Assembly (NCBI RefSeq): GCF_002863225.1
Contig: NZ_PKEK01000009.1
Coordinates: 81,441 to 145,440, forward strand
Direction of reading: 5' to 3'
Origin: Mycobacterium sp.
Lineage (GTDB): Bacteria > Actinomycetota > Actinomycetes > Mycobacteriales > Mycobacteriaceae
DNA: 64,000 nt
The notes below the pieces were generated by a model, which was given only the letters and a program-made list of their open reading frames with translations, did no database searches and was not told the origin of the DNA. Position 1 is the first letter of the stretch. Every line of letters begins with the position of its first letter. This document shows, one piece after another, positions 22,927 to 31,606 of this stretch. Made by a program: the position numbers and the translations under genes.

Positions 22927-23358
22927 ATGGGGCGCAGAGCGACGCGACGGGACCTCGCGGAGATGCTGACGGAGCTGGCTCGCCAGACGGTCGCTGCGGA
23001 GATGCCGGCGCTGGAGTCGCACGGGCTGTCGATGTGGGGTTACGTCGTGCTGACCGCCCTGGACCGCACACCGATCCGCACTCAGACCGCGCTCGCCGAG
23101 GCCATCGGCGCAGACAAGACCCGCATCATTCCCACCCTCGACGAGCTGCAGCGGCACGGCCACATCGAGCGGACACCCGACCCTGACGACCGCCGCGCCC
23201 GCCTACTGGCGATCACCGAATCGGGCCGGGCGGTCAAGGACGCGGTGCAAGCCGACATCCAACGGGGTGAGGAGCAGTGGCTCGGAACACTGTCGGCGAA
23301 CGAACGCGAGATGTTCCTGCGGGTGCTGAACCAACTCAGCCGGCGCGAAGCGGATTAG
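22927..23358 (+). CDS. MarR-family transcriptional regulator
   Basis: 143 aa. The winged helix-turn-helix reads [20 protein letters not shown] (about 57-76), then [20 protein letters not shown] (wing, about 77-96), the standard MarR pattern. The gene is divergent from an MDMPI-like gene and followed 11 bp later by deoD. It probably represses itself and the divergent gene; the effector is unknown. No real ribosome-binding site precedes the ATG, consistent with leaderless translation. Confidence 0.9.
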   Translation: MGRRATRRDLAEMLTELARQTVAAEMPALESHGLSMWGYVVLTALDRTPIRTQTALAEAIGADKTRIIPTLDELQRHGHIERTPDPDDRRARLLAITESGRAVKDAVQADIQRGEEQWLGTLSANEREMFLRVLNQLSRREAD

Positions 23359-23369
23359 GCTGCCTGACT

Positions 23370-24176
23370 GTGTACGACGGCCGGTTAGACCCTGATGCGC
23401 TCGCGCGTACGGCAGCGCAGTTCATCGCCGATCACATCGGCTTCGCCGAACACGACGTCGCGATCGTGCTGGGCTCCGGCTGGGCGCCGGCGGTCGCCGC
23501 GCTGGGTCGTCCGATCGCGACCGTGCCGATGGCTGCGGTGCCGGGTTTCACCTCGCCGTCGGCGGCCGGCCACACCGGCCAGGTGATGTCGGTGGATATC
23601 GGGCGCCACAGGGTGCTGGTGTTGGTCGGACGAGTGCACGCGTACGAGGGCATCGACCTGTCACACGTCGTGCACCCGGTGCGCACGGCCTGCGCGGCCG
23701 GCGCCCGCGTGGTCGTGCTGACCAACGCCGCCGGCGCCGTGCGCGAGACGTTCGGCGTAGGGCAGCCGGTGCTGATCAGCGACCACCTCAACCTGACCGC
23801 GCGCTCACCCCTGATCGGGGCCCAGTTCGTCGACATGGTCGACGCTTACTCCCCGCGACTGCGGGAGCTGGCCCGCCAGGTGGACCCGGGTCTGACCGAA
23901 GGCGTCTACGCCGGGCTGCCCGGCCCGCACTTCGAGACGCCCGCTGAGATCCGGATGCTGCGGACGCTGGGCGCCGACCTGGTCGGCATGTCGACCGTGC
24001 ACGAAACGATCGCCGCCCGGGCCGCGGGCGCGGAGGTGCTCGGGGTCTCACTGGTCACCAACATGGGGGCCGGCATCACCGGCGAGCCACTCAGCCATGT
24101 CGAGGTGCTCGACACCGGAGCCGCGTCGGCAGCCCGGATGGGTGCACTGCTGGCCAACGTGGTGGCGCGGCTGTAG
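23370..24176 (+). CDS. deoD: purine nucleoside phosphorylase
   Basis: 268 aa from GTG 23370, exactly the M. tuberculosis length. It is of the trimeric PNP type: VLGSGWAP near the N-terminus is the phosphate loop, followed by [21 protein letters not shown], and the purine-binding [20 protein letters not shown] and LVTNMGAG segments. It splits inosine and guanosine with phosphate to base and ribose-1-phosphate. The gene begins 11 bp after marR and precedes pmmB, which may interconvert the sugar phosphate released. Confidence 0.93.
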   Translation: MYDGRLDPDALARTAAQFIADHIGFAEHDVAIVLGSGWAPAVAALGRPIATVPMAAVPGFTSPSAAGHTGQVMSVDIGRHRVLVLVGRVHAYEGIDLSHVVHPVRTACAAGARVVVLTNAAGAVRETFGVGQPVLISDHLNLTARSPLIGAQFVDMVDAYSPRLRELARQVDPGLTEGVYAGLPGPHFETPAEIRMLRTLGADLVGMSTVHETIAARAAGAEVLGVSLVTNMGAGITGEPLSHVEVLDTGAASAARMGALLANVVARL

Positions 24177-24181
24177 GGCTG

Positions 24182-24208
24182 GCGACGACATCTGCGAGGA
24201 GCGGCGCC
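24182..24208 (+). repeat. degenerate MIRU-like element (copy E2)
   Basis: GCGACGACATCTGC, then GAGGAGCGGCGCC (24196-24208). It keeps the 5' GACGA and the 3' GAGGAG-GGCGC blocks of the MIRU-like family but has lost the central stem. It supplies the ribosome-binding site of pmmB. Confidence 0.45.
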
Positions 24209-25795
24209 ATTAATCCCCAGGACTGGATCGCGCACGACCCCGACCCGCTGACCGCCGCCGAACTCGCCGCCTGCGACGAGGCGGAGCTGACGGCGCGTTT
24301 CGCCCGCCCGTTGTCATTCGGCACCGCGGGGTTGCGTGGTCCGCTGCGCGGCGGCCCGGACGGGATGAACCTCGCGGTGGTGTTGCGTGCCAGCTGGGCG
24401 GTGGCGACGGTGCTCACCGACCGCGGGTTGGCGGGCGCAGGCGTGATCGTGGGCCGCGACGCGCGCCACGGATCGGCGACGTTTGCCACCGCGGCCGCTG
24501 AAGTATTTGCCGCCAAGGGTTTTTCGGTGACACTGCTGCCCCACCCCGCACCGACGCCGGTACTCGCGTTCGCGGTCCGGCGAACCGGAGCGGCGGCCGG
24601 CGTCCAGATCACCGCGTCGCACAATCCGCCCGCCGACAACGGCTACAAGGTGTACCTGGACGGCGGCATCCAGATCGTCACCCCTACCGACCGCGACATC
24701 GAAACCGCCATCGCTGCAGCGCCTTTCGCCGACCAGATCGACAGGTCGTCCGTCGAACCGGCCGGCGGCGATCTGGTCGGGCACTACATCGAGCGCGCCG
24801 CGCGGGTTCGTCGCTCGACGTCGGGCCAGATCCGGGTGGCCCTGACTCCCCTGCACGGGGTGGGCGGCGAGGTGGCGGTCGAAACGCTGCGGCGCGCCGG
24901 CTTCGGTGACGTGCACACTGTCGCCGGACAATTCGATCCCGACCCCGACTTTCCCACCGTCGCCTTCCCCAACCCGGAAGAACCCGGTGCCACCGACGCG
25001 CTGCTGGCCCTGGCCGCCGACACAGATGCCGACGTCGCGATCGCCCTCGACCCCGACGCTGACCGCTGTGCGGTCGGCATACCCGCGCCGGACGGTTGGC
25101 GAATGCTTTCGGGTGACGAAACCGGTTGGCTGCTGGGCGATTACATTCTGTCGAGGATCGATACCGCCGGCAGCGTGGTGGCCAGCACGGTGGTGTCCTC
25201 ACGGATGCTGGCGGCGATCGCCGCGCACTGGGGCGCCCGGCACGTCGAGACCCTGACCGGTTTCAAGTGGCTGGCCCGCGCCGACGCCGGTGTACCGGGC
25301 AGCAGCTTGGTGTACGCCTACGAGGAGGCCATCGGCCATTGCGTCGACCCGGCAGCGGTTCGTGACAAGGACGGCATCAGCGCCGCGGTGCTGGTGTGCG
25401 ATGTGGTGGCCGCGCTCAAGAACGACCGCCGCTCGGTGCTCGATGCACTCGACGACCTGGCTCGCCGCTTCGGGGTGCACGCCGGCGCCGCGGTGACGCG
25501 TCCGGTCGCCGACGCCGAGGAAGCCACCGCATTGATGCGCCGGCTGCGGTCCGCACCGCGCAGCGAAGTAGCCGGATTTCCCTCGGCGACAACAGATCTG
25601 CTGCAGAGCGGCGGGACGTTGCGGACGGATGCGCTGATCTTCACCGGCGGCGACGCCGGCACCACGGCCCGGGTCGTCGTACGGCCCTCGGGCACCGAAC
25701 CCAAGGTCAAGTTCTACATCGAGGTCCGCTCAGCCGAGCGTCATCGTGCCATCGAGTTGTGCGATCAACTCGCGGCAGAGGTTCGGGCCTGGTGA
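24209..25795 (+). CDS. pmmB: phosphomannomutase/phosphoglucomutase family, probable ATT start
   Basis: 528 aa if started at ATT 24209 (I-N-P-Q-D-W-I-A-H-D-P-D-P). GAGGAG lies at 24196-24201, 7 nt before it. Family N-termini have the same W-I-A-H-D-P-D-P segment preceded by GTG or ATG. The only canonical in-frame start nearby, TTG 24311, would delete about 34 conserved residues right up to SFGTAGLRG. Catalytic phosphoserine: Ser137 in TASHNPPADNGYK; Mg site: DPDADRC (from about 281); sugar-binding loop YEEAIGH; C-terminal phosphate loop RPSGTEPK. The PgmB-like subgroup with R-G at the N-terminus may act on ribose-1-phosphate from deoD, which is inference from context. Confidence 0.9.
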   Translation: MNPQDWIAHDPDPLTAAELAACDEAELTARFARPLSFGTAGLRGPLRGGPDGMNLAVVLRASWAVATVLTDRGLAGAGVIVGRDARHGSATFATAAAEVFAAKGFSVTLLPHPAPTPVLAFAVRRTGAAAGVQITASHNPPADNGYKVYLDGGIQIVTPTDRDIETAIAAAPFADQIDRSSVEPAGGDLVGHYIERAARVRRSTSGQIRVALTPLHGVGGEVAVETLRRAGFGDVHTVAGQFDPDPDFPTVAFPNPEEPGATDALLALAADTDADVAIALDPDADRCAVGIPAPDGWRMLSGDETGWLLGDYILSRIDTAGSVVASTVVSSRMLAAIAAHWGARHVETLTGFKWLARADAGVPGSSLVYAYEEAIGHCVDPAAVRDKDGISAAVLVCDVVAALKNDRRSVLDALDDLARRFGVHAGAAVTRPVADAEEATALMRRLRSAPRSEVAGFPSATTDLLQSGGTLRTDALIFTGGDAGTTARVVVRPSGTEPKVKFYIEVRSAERHRAIELCDQLAAEVRAW

Positions 25796-25807
25796 GCCCG
25801 TCGCGGG

Positions 25808-26431
25808 CTAGCGCGGTCCGAATTGGCGGTCGCCGGCGTCACCGAGGCCCGGCACGATGTAGGCGTCGTCGTTGAGTCCGTCGTCGACGGCCGCGGTGAA
25901 CAACCGCGCCTGTGGCGCCTTCTTCTCCAGTGCCGCAATACCTTCCGGTGCCGCCACCACGCACACCACGGTGAGGTCGTCGGCGCCTCGGGCCTGCAGC
26001 AGCTCGACGGCGTGGACCATCGAGCCGCCGGTGGCCAGCATCGGATCGAGCACGATCACCGGACGGCCACGCAGATCATCGGGCAGAGATTCCAGATACG
26101 GTGTGGGCCTTGCGGTTTCCTCGTCGCGGACGACGCCGATGAAACCCACCGCCGCTTCCGGCAGCAGCACCTGCGCCCGATCGACCATGCCCAGCCCGGC
26201 CCGTAACACCGCTACCAACAGGGGCGGCTTCGCCAGGCGGGTCCCGGTGGTCTGCGCCAACGGGGTTCGCAGCTCGACGTTCTCGCGCGGCAGGTCGCGG
26301 CTCGCCTCGTAGACCAGCATGAGCGCCAACTCGCTCAACGCGGCTCGAAACGCCGCGCTGTCGGTCCGCTCGTCGCGCAGCGCGGTCAACCGCACCGCGG
26401 CCAACGGGTGATCAACGACGTGGACGTCCAC
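25808..26431 (-). CDS. upp: uracil phosphoribosyltransferase
   Basis: 207 aa. The PRPP-binding motif is [14 protein letters not shown] (about 126-139), the N-terminal block ENVELRTPL is typical, and the C-terminus contains the uracil-binding flap [15 protein letters not shown]. It makes UMP from uracil and PRPP. It converges on pmmB with 12 bp between stops and belongs to the same nucleoside-salvage neighbourhood as deoD, add, deoA and cdd. Confidence 0.95.
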   Translation of the reverse strand: MDVHVVDHPLAAVRLTALRDERTDSAAFRAALSELALMLVYEASRDLPRENVELRTPLAQTTGTRLAKPPLLVAVLRAGLGMVDRAQVLLPEAAVGFIGVVRDEETARPTPYLESLPDDLRGRPVIVLDPMLATGGSMVHAVELLQARGADDLTVVCVVAAPEGIAALEKKAPQARLFTAAVDDGLNDDAYIVPGLGDAGDRQFGPR

Positions 26432-26457
26432 GCGAAGTGAGCCTAGCCCCCCGCGAA

Positions 26458-27801
26458 TCAGGCGCCGAAGGAGTTGAAGATGTCGAAGCCGTACCCGACC
26501 AGGTCGATCAACGGCTGAGCGGAGATCAGTGGCGAGCCGTCGAAAAGCACGTCCGGAGCCAACGACGGGATAGTCGCCGACAGCGCGGTCAACTCGGCCA
26601 GGAACGCTACGTCGAGCTGGTTGGTGAAGTCGTAACCCGACAGCAGCGAATCGATGACCGATTGCGACAATTCCGGCTGGCCGAGCGCGGTGAGAATGTC
26701 GTTGGTCGGCCCGATAATCGTCTGCGCCGCAGCGTATTGCATGCCGGCCAGCATCTGTAAGGGATCCATCTTCAGGAAGAATCCGGCGACACCGGACTCC
26801 ATCAGTTGGCCGTAGGCGTCGACTTGCCAGGGGCCGATCGCGTCCGTGCCGTTGACGCCGACAAAGGGGTCGCCCGGGTTGCCGTAGGCCCAGTTGTTCA
26901 TCAGCGTCGCGTATGGGCTGAAGCTGTCGTAGAAGAAGCGCCCGACGGGCCCGCCGTCGTACATGAACGCCAGCGTCGGCAGCGGCGCGGGGATCGCGTA
27001 GAAGTTCGTGTCGTTGATCTGGCCGAGGTCGATGATGTTGTTGATGTCCAGATTCACATCGGCGGTTGGATCCGGGTAGTACGGGTGAACGGTCTGGATG
27101 CCGATCAGTGCGTTCGTGACGGCGAACAGGTTGCTGACGTCGGACGGGAAGTTGTTCCAGCCGTCGTATTGGCCGATGTAGACATCGGTGTCGATGCCGC
27201 TCGTCGGGGTCGGGTCGAGGTCCAGCGGGATGTTGAGGAATGGAAGGTGCGTGCCGTCGGCGAACTGGAAGCGATCCAGGATTCCGCTGACCACGTTGTT
27301 GGGGTCGCCGAGCAGCGTGACATGCAGGTTGTTCAGGTCGACACCCTCGGGGGTGTTGTTGATCAAGTCGTTCATGAACACGGTTGCGACGGTGGCGCTC
27401 TGCGAGTAGCCGAGAATCGCGACGCTGTTGTCAGCGTCCTGCAGCGCCGGGATGACGACGTCGTTGAGTCTGTTGACGCCCTCGGTCACCGATTCGCCGA
27501 AGGTCAGGTCCGGCTGAGTGGGGTTGCAGATGATCGGGCAGAACTGCTCGGGGGTTTCCAGGCCCTGGAACGTGTATCCCGCGAGCCCGCCGAGGTAGAG
27601 CGACTGGACGCTGCTCAGGTAGTCCGAATCGGGAATCGGGTTCCCGGTGCCGCCCATGATCCAGCCGATGTTGTCCACCAGCCCGACATCGGCGATCAGC
27701 GATCGCACACCGGACTGGAACGCCGGCGTCAGGGTCAGCGTGGTGGCGCAGGCAGCCGCCGCGAAAACGGCACCGTACGCACGCGTCCGCGCAACAGTCA
27801 T
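26458..27801 (-). CDS. secreted PE-PPE domain hydrolase-like protein
   Basis: 447 aa from ATG 27801, which has GGGAGGA 5 nt upstream. Residues 1-28 look like a signal peptide ([20 protein letters not shown]). Residues about 45-300 match the PE-PPE domain, an alpha/beta serine-hydrolase fold: [20 protein letters not shown] start, then [18 protein letters not shown] with nucleophile Ser133 in G-Y-S-Q-S, and [11 protein letters not shown]. It has no PE or PPE N-terminal domain, so export must use the signal peptide. Relatives are esterases or trehalose-ester acyltransferases (Chp-type). In M. tuberculosis the slot next to upp holds sapM instead, so this is a local gene replacement as far as I recall. 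Confidence 0.82.
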   Translation of the reverse strand: MTVARTRAYGAVFAAAACATTLTLTPAFQSGVRSLIADVGLVDNIGWIMGGTGNPIPDSDYLSSVQSLYLGGLAGYTFQGLETPEQFCPIICNPTQPDLTFGESVTEGVNRLNDVVIPALQDADNSVAILGYSQSATVATVFMNDLINNTPEGVDLNNLHVTLLGDPNNVVSGILDRFQFADGTHLPFLNIPLDLDPTPTSGIDTDVYIGQYDGWNNFPSDVSNLFAVTNALIGIQTVHPYYPDPTADVNLDINNIIDLGQINDTNFYAIPAPLPTLAFMYDGGPVGRFFYDSFSPYATLMNNWAYGNPGDPFVGVNGTDAIGPWQVDAYGQLMESGVAGFFLKMDPLQMLAGMQYAAAQTIIGPTNDILTALGQPELSQSVIDSLLSGYDFTNQLDVAFLAELTALSATIPSLAPDVLFDGSPLISAQPLIDLVGYGFDIFNSFGA

Positions 27802-28220
27802 CGAAGTCCTCCCTGCCCGCGGGTGGAACCCCCGACCCTGCGGCGTGGCTGAATCGTAGGGCCTAGGGACCCGTCTGGGCGGCAAATACTGACAATTTCT
27901 CAGGAACGCGTCGAACGGCGCGATGATGCCGCAACCCTTCGCCGATCTGCAACCCAGCGAACCCAGCTTTCACGCGTTGTCCGCCGGCGACACCCCAGAT
28001 GAGGTCCTCAGCAGCAGCAGCTCCCCCAACCACATCCCGACCGTGAGCTACGGGCGGCGTCCAGCCCGGCAGCTTTGGCGACCCGATCAGCCACCACCTA
28101 CCTCTGTCACTCCAGAGGCAGGCCTGCCCGAGCTCGACCTTGCGGCCGGGGCTCCGGGGATCAGCGACATCTGGGTGCCTGACCCCGATCCGCGGGCAGC
28201 GCGTCGCTATTGTGAGCCGC
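27802..28220. other. 419-bp intergenic region, no gene supported
   Basis: Divergent promoters for the PE-PPE-domain gene and the Rv3311-like gene must lie here. Short open frames on both strands lack ribosome-binding sites and recognisable content. A 6-bp hairpin CCTCTG/CAGAGG lies around 28101-28117. Nothing else stands out. Confidence 0.4.
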
Positions 28221-29486
28221 ATGGCTGCTGACCTCGTGCCTATCCGCTTGAGCTTGACCGACGGCGACCGCTACACGGTATGGGCGCCCCGCTGGCGCGA
28301 CGCCGGTGACGAGTGGGAGGCGTTCCTGGGCAAGGACGAAGACCTCTACACCTTCGAGTCGGCCGCCGACCTGGTCGCGTTCGTGCGGACCAACTCCGAC
28401 AACGACCTCGCCGACCACCCGGCGTGGCAGGCGCTGACCGAGGCCAACGCCCACAAGCTCGACCCTGCCGAGGATCGGCACTACGACCTGATCGCGGTCG
28501 AAGAGCTGGTGTCGGAGAAGCCGACCGCCGAGTCGGTGGCAACACTGGCCAATGCGTTGACGATCGTCTCGTCGATCGGATCCGTTTGCGAGCTGCCGGC
28601 GGTGATGAAGTTCTTCAACGGCAACCCGACGCTGGGCTCGTTGAGCGGCGGCATCGACCACTTCAGCGGCAAGGCCGGGCTCAAGCGCTGGAATGTCATC
28701 GCCGATGTGGTCGGCCGCGGCTGGGATGACGTGATCAGCGCCGTCGACGGGATCGTCAGCATCCCCGACGTGGACAGCGCGGTGTCCGACGCCGCCGCGG
28801 CCGAGTTGGCCGAGCCGTACGAAGAGGAAGAGCCGGCGGTCGAGCCGGAGGCCACCGAGGAGCCCGAACCCGAAGTCGCGATCGCCGAGGATCCGGTGAC
28901 CGCCCGAGCGGCCGGTGACGAGGTGGTACTCGGCGGCGACGAGGACTTCTGGGCCAAGGTCGGCATCGATCCGATCCGGATCATGACCGGCACGAGCACC
29001 TTCTACACGTTGCGCTGCTATTTCGACGACCGCCCGATCTTCTTGGGCCGCAACGGAAGAATCAGCGTGTTCAGCTCAGAGCGCGCGTTGGCCCGGTACC
29101 TCGCCGACGAGCATGACCACGACCTGTCGGACTTGAGCACCTACGACGACATCCGTACGGCCGCCACCGACGGCTCGCTGCACGTCGACATCACCGATGA
29201 CAACGTCTACGTGCTGAGCGGACTGGCCGACGATTTCGCCGGCGGCCCGGAGGCGGTCGACCACGAGCAGCTCGACCTCGCGGTCGAATTCCTGCGCGAC
29301 CTCGGCGAGTACTCCGAGGACCCCACCGTCGACAAGGCGCTTGATGCCGACGAACCGTTGGGCAAGCTGATCGGCTACATCCTCGAGCCCGACTCGACGG
29401 GCAAGCCGAAGCCGCCGTACGCCGATGCGGTGGGCGCGTGGGAAGACCTGGTGCAGTTCGTCGAGTCGCGGCTCAGGCGCGAATAG
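28221..29486 (+). CDS. conserved mycobacterial protein (Rv3311-like)
   Basis: 421 aa from ATG 28221 (GTG 28212 is equally possible; neither has a clear ribosome-binding site). It has two similar globular parts joined by an acidic linker of about 40 residues (YEEEEPAVEPEATEEPEPE around 198-216). Each part contains a T/S-x-Y-x-L/W strand followed by F-L-G-[K/R]-[D/N]-x-x and FESAADLVAFVR or FSSERALARYLADE, suggesting an internal duplication. There is no signal peptide and no known enzymatic motif. It is conserved in mycobacteria next to upp/add. The last five codons and stop are duplicated just downstream. Function unknown. Confidence 0.85.
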   Translation: MAADLVPIRLSLTDGDRYTVWAPRWRDAGDEWEAFLGKDEDLYTFESAADLVAFVRTNSDNDLADHPAWQALTEANAHKLDPAEDRHYDLIAVEELVSEKPTAESVATLANALTIVSSIGSVCELPAVMKFFNGNPTLGSLSGGIDHFSGKAGLKRWNVIADVVGRGWDDVISAVDGIVSIPDVDSAVSDAAAAELAEPYEEEEPAVEPEATEEPEPEVAIAEDPVTARAAGDEVVLGGDEDFWAKVGIDPIRIMTGTSTFYTLRCYFDDRPIFLGRNGRISVFSSERALARYLADEHDHDLSDLSTYDDIRTAATDGSLHVDITDDNVYVLSGLADDFAGGPEAVDHEQLDLAVEFLRDLGEYSEDPTVDKALDADEPLGKLIGYILEPDSTGKPKPPYADAVGAWEDLVQFVESRLRRE

Positions 29487-29504
29487 CGGCTCAGGCGCGA
29501 ATAG
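29469..29504 (+). repeat. 18-bp tandem duplication spanning the stop codon
   Basis: CGGCTCAGGCGCGAATAG occurs at 29469-29486 and again at 29487-29504. It codes R-L-R-R-E-stop twice, so read-through of the first stop would add only six residues. A recent slippage event is the simplest explanation. Confidence 0.9.
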
Positions 29505-29520
29505 CGCCGCAAGCCTGCCC

Positions 29521-30351
29521 TCACGAGCCGGGGAAGTTCACGTCCTTGGTCACGGCTTTCCACTCTTCGATCGACGCCGACAGCGTGGCGATCTTGTCGC
29601 GCATCGCCTTGAGGACGTCGCGGCCCAACAGCAGCCGCAGCGGCGGGTCGTCGAGTTCGGTCACCATCAGCACCGCCTCGGCCACCTTCTTCGGGTCGCC
29701 CGGCAGGTGGTCGGCGAACTGTTTGATCAGGTCTTTGCGGGCCGCCACGTCGGTGTAATCCGCGATCGGAGTGGCGGTCTCCTTCATCGAGCGCGTCGCC
29801 CAGTCGGTACGAAAAGCGCCCGGCTCGATGGCGACGACCTTGATGCCCAGTGGTCGCACCTCGGTGGCCAGCGCCTCGGTCACCGCCTCGAGGGCGAACT
29901 TGGTCGACGAGTAGTAAGCGTTGGGCGGGTTGGCCACCAGGCCCGTCATCGAGGAGATGTTCACGATGTGGCCCGAACCCCGCGCCCGCATCGCCGGCAA
30001 CACCGCCTTGATCATGTTGACCGCACCGAAGTAGTTGACGTCGAACAGCTTTCGGACCTCGGCGTCCTCGCCCTCTTCGACCGCGGACAAGTAACCGTGA
30101 CCGGCATTGTTGACCAGGATGTCGATGCCGCCGAACGCGCTCTCGGCCGCCGACACCGCACCGGCGATCTGGTCGGTGTCGGTGACATCGAGTGCGACGG
30201 CCAGTGCGCGGTCACCGAATTCGTCGGCGAGGTCCTGCACCGCGTCGGACCGTCGCGCGGTCACCACCGCACTGTGGCCGGCCGCCAGGACCGCACGGGC
30301 GATCTCGCGCCCGAAGCCCGTCGAGCATCCGGTGATCAACCAACGTGACAC
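29521..30351 (-). CDS. short-chain dehydrogenase/reductase
   Basis: 277 aa from GTG 30351, 1 nt after the preceding stop. Classical SDR: TGCSTGFG (7-14) cofactor loop, NNAG, catalytic Ser near residue 134, and Y147-x-x-x-K151 (YYSSTKFA). Arg at the end of beta-2 (TARRSDA) favours NADP(H). It lies last in a four-gene minus-strand cluster: SnoaL-like, sulfotransferase, DUF1214, SDR. Substrate unknown; a lipid or steroid alcohol would suit the context. Confidence 0.9.
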   Translation of the reverse strand: MSRWLITGCSTGFGREIARAVLAAGHSAVVTARRSDAVQDLADEFGDRALAVALDVTDTDQIAGAVSAAESAFGGIDILVNNAGHGYLSAVEEGEDAEVRKLFDVNYFGAVNMIKAVLPAMRARGSGHIVNISSMTGLVANPPNAYYSSTKFALEAVTEALATEVRPLGIKVVAIEPGAFRTDWATRSMKETATPIADYTDVAARKDLIKQFADHLPGDPKKVAEAVLMVTELDDPPLRLLLGRDVLKAMRDKIATLSASIEEWKAVTKDVNFPGS

Positions 30352-30352
30352 C

Positions 30353-31597
30353 TCAGGCCGTCCCTTCCGGTAGCCGACGCAGATACCCCGAACGCCGTTC
30401 GGCAAGTTCGGCTTTGCGCCGCTCCGCGGTGACGCGAGGCAGGTGCGGCACTTCGGTGTCGAGCCGGTCCAGCTTGACCACCCTGCCGTGAGCGCCCAGG
30501 TCCTCTCTGGGACCGGACTCGCCGAACTCGGCCATCCGCAGCGTCAGGACTGCCTCACCCAGCCCGTCGGAGTCGATCCAGTTGGCCACGCCGGGGTCGG
30601 ACGGCGCGATCACGTAGGTGTAGCCGCCGCCTTCGTTGGTCACCGACTGCGCCTTGTTGAGGCTGCCGGTGCGGTCGACGATGTCCAGCGTGGTGCCCCA
30701 GATGTTGCTCAGCGGCACAGTGAAGTACTCGGCGCCGCCGTCACCCACGTCGACGACGAACGCCTCGTCCGGGGCGAGTTCGAAGCGGCCCATGACGTAG
30801 ACCTGGTTGCGCATCGCACCGACCTTGTCGGCCGACCACGCGAGGTTGAACTGGTTGGGCGGCATCTTGTAGACGCCGTGGCTGAGCTTGCCGGTGAAGT
30901 TCGCGAAGTATGCCATCATCGCCGCGGTCGCCTCGGCCTGCTCGTCGCGGGTGCGCGCCGGGGTCACCGGCGGGCCACCGAGCCGTTGCACCTCAACGTG
31001 ATTGGGGTCGTCGCGGCCCCAGTCCAGCAGCACATCGCGGATGTAGAACTCGTGCGCCGCCGAGGTGGTCCGCACGTGGTTGGGCCGACCGTTGGCGGCG
31101 TCCGCGTCGACCGTGATGGTGAAGCTGCCGTCGGAATCCACCTGCATGGTGCGGCCGTTCAGCACATCCACGGTTCCCATCTGGGCATCCCAGAGCGTGA
31201 AGTAGTTCTCCGTCATCCGGTGCTCGCCCACGCGGCCGTGAATCTCGTAACGCTCGTCTCCGGAGATCGGTATCACCCGGTACACGCTGTCGGGATTGTC
31301 GATGCCCCAACGTGATCCGGGGATTCGGCGGCCGTCGACAGGATGCGCCAGCCGCGTGATGCAACTGACCTTGGGCCGCAGCTTGTCCTGGTTCGACGAC
31401 CAGATCGCCGCGGAGAACATCACCTCGGCGAAGGCGTCGTCGAACCGTTCCCGCATGGCCGGGGTCGCTTTCGCCCGTCCCAGCCAGGTCTCGGCCACAG
31501 ACTGATACGCGGCTTTGACCACCGGGTGTTCGATCAGTTCGAGCGCCGCCAATTCCTGCTCGTGCTGGGCCGCTGTCGCGACGGGGTCTTCTGCCAT
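30353..31597 (-). CDS. DUF1214-containing protein
   Basis: 414 aa, ATG 31597 with GAGGAG 6 nt upstream. The N-terminal 90 residues are helical (AAYQSVAETWLGRAKATPAM). The middle carries VNPDSVYRVIPI-like strand content here written IDNPDSVYRVIPISGDERY, followed by TLWDAQMGTVDVLNGRTMQV, typical of DUF1214 beta-sandwich proteins, and the C-terminal part continues beta-rich (NIWGTTLDIVDRTGSLNKAQ). No signal peptide. Such proteins occur beside sulfotransferases and oxidoreductases in actinobacteria; their reaction is unknown. Tight spacing on both sides (9 bp and 1 bp) shows an operon. Confidence 0.75.
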   Translation of the reverse strand: MAEDPVATAAQHEQELAALELIEHPVVKAAYQSVAETWLGRAKATPAMRERFDDAFAEVMFSAAIWSSNQDKLRPKVSCITRLAHPVDGRRIPGSRWGIDNPDSVYRVIPISGDERYEIHGRVGEHRMTENYFTLWDAQMGTVDVLNGRTMQVDSDGSFTITVDADAANGRPNHVRTTSAAHEFYIRDVLLDWGRDDPNHVEVQRLGGPPVTPARTRDEQAEATAAMMAYFANFTGKLSHGVYKMPPNQFNLAWSADKVGAMRNQVYVMGRFELAPDEAFVVDVGDGGAEYFTVPLSNIWGTTLDIVDRTGSLNKAQSVTNEGGGYTYVIAPSDPGVANWIDSDGLGEAVLTLRMAEFGESGPREDLGAHGRVVKLDRLDTEVPHLPRVTAERRKAELAERRSGYLRRLPEGTA

Positions 31598-31606
31598 GAG
31601 CTCTCC

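Noticed and set aside
27863..28231. Overlapping ORFs of about 100 codons on both strands upstream of the Rv3311-like gene
   Set aside because: Low-complexity Pro/Ser/Arg content, no ribosome-binding sites; not supported as genes.
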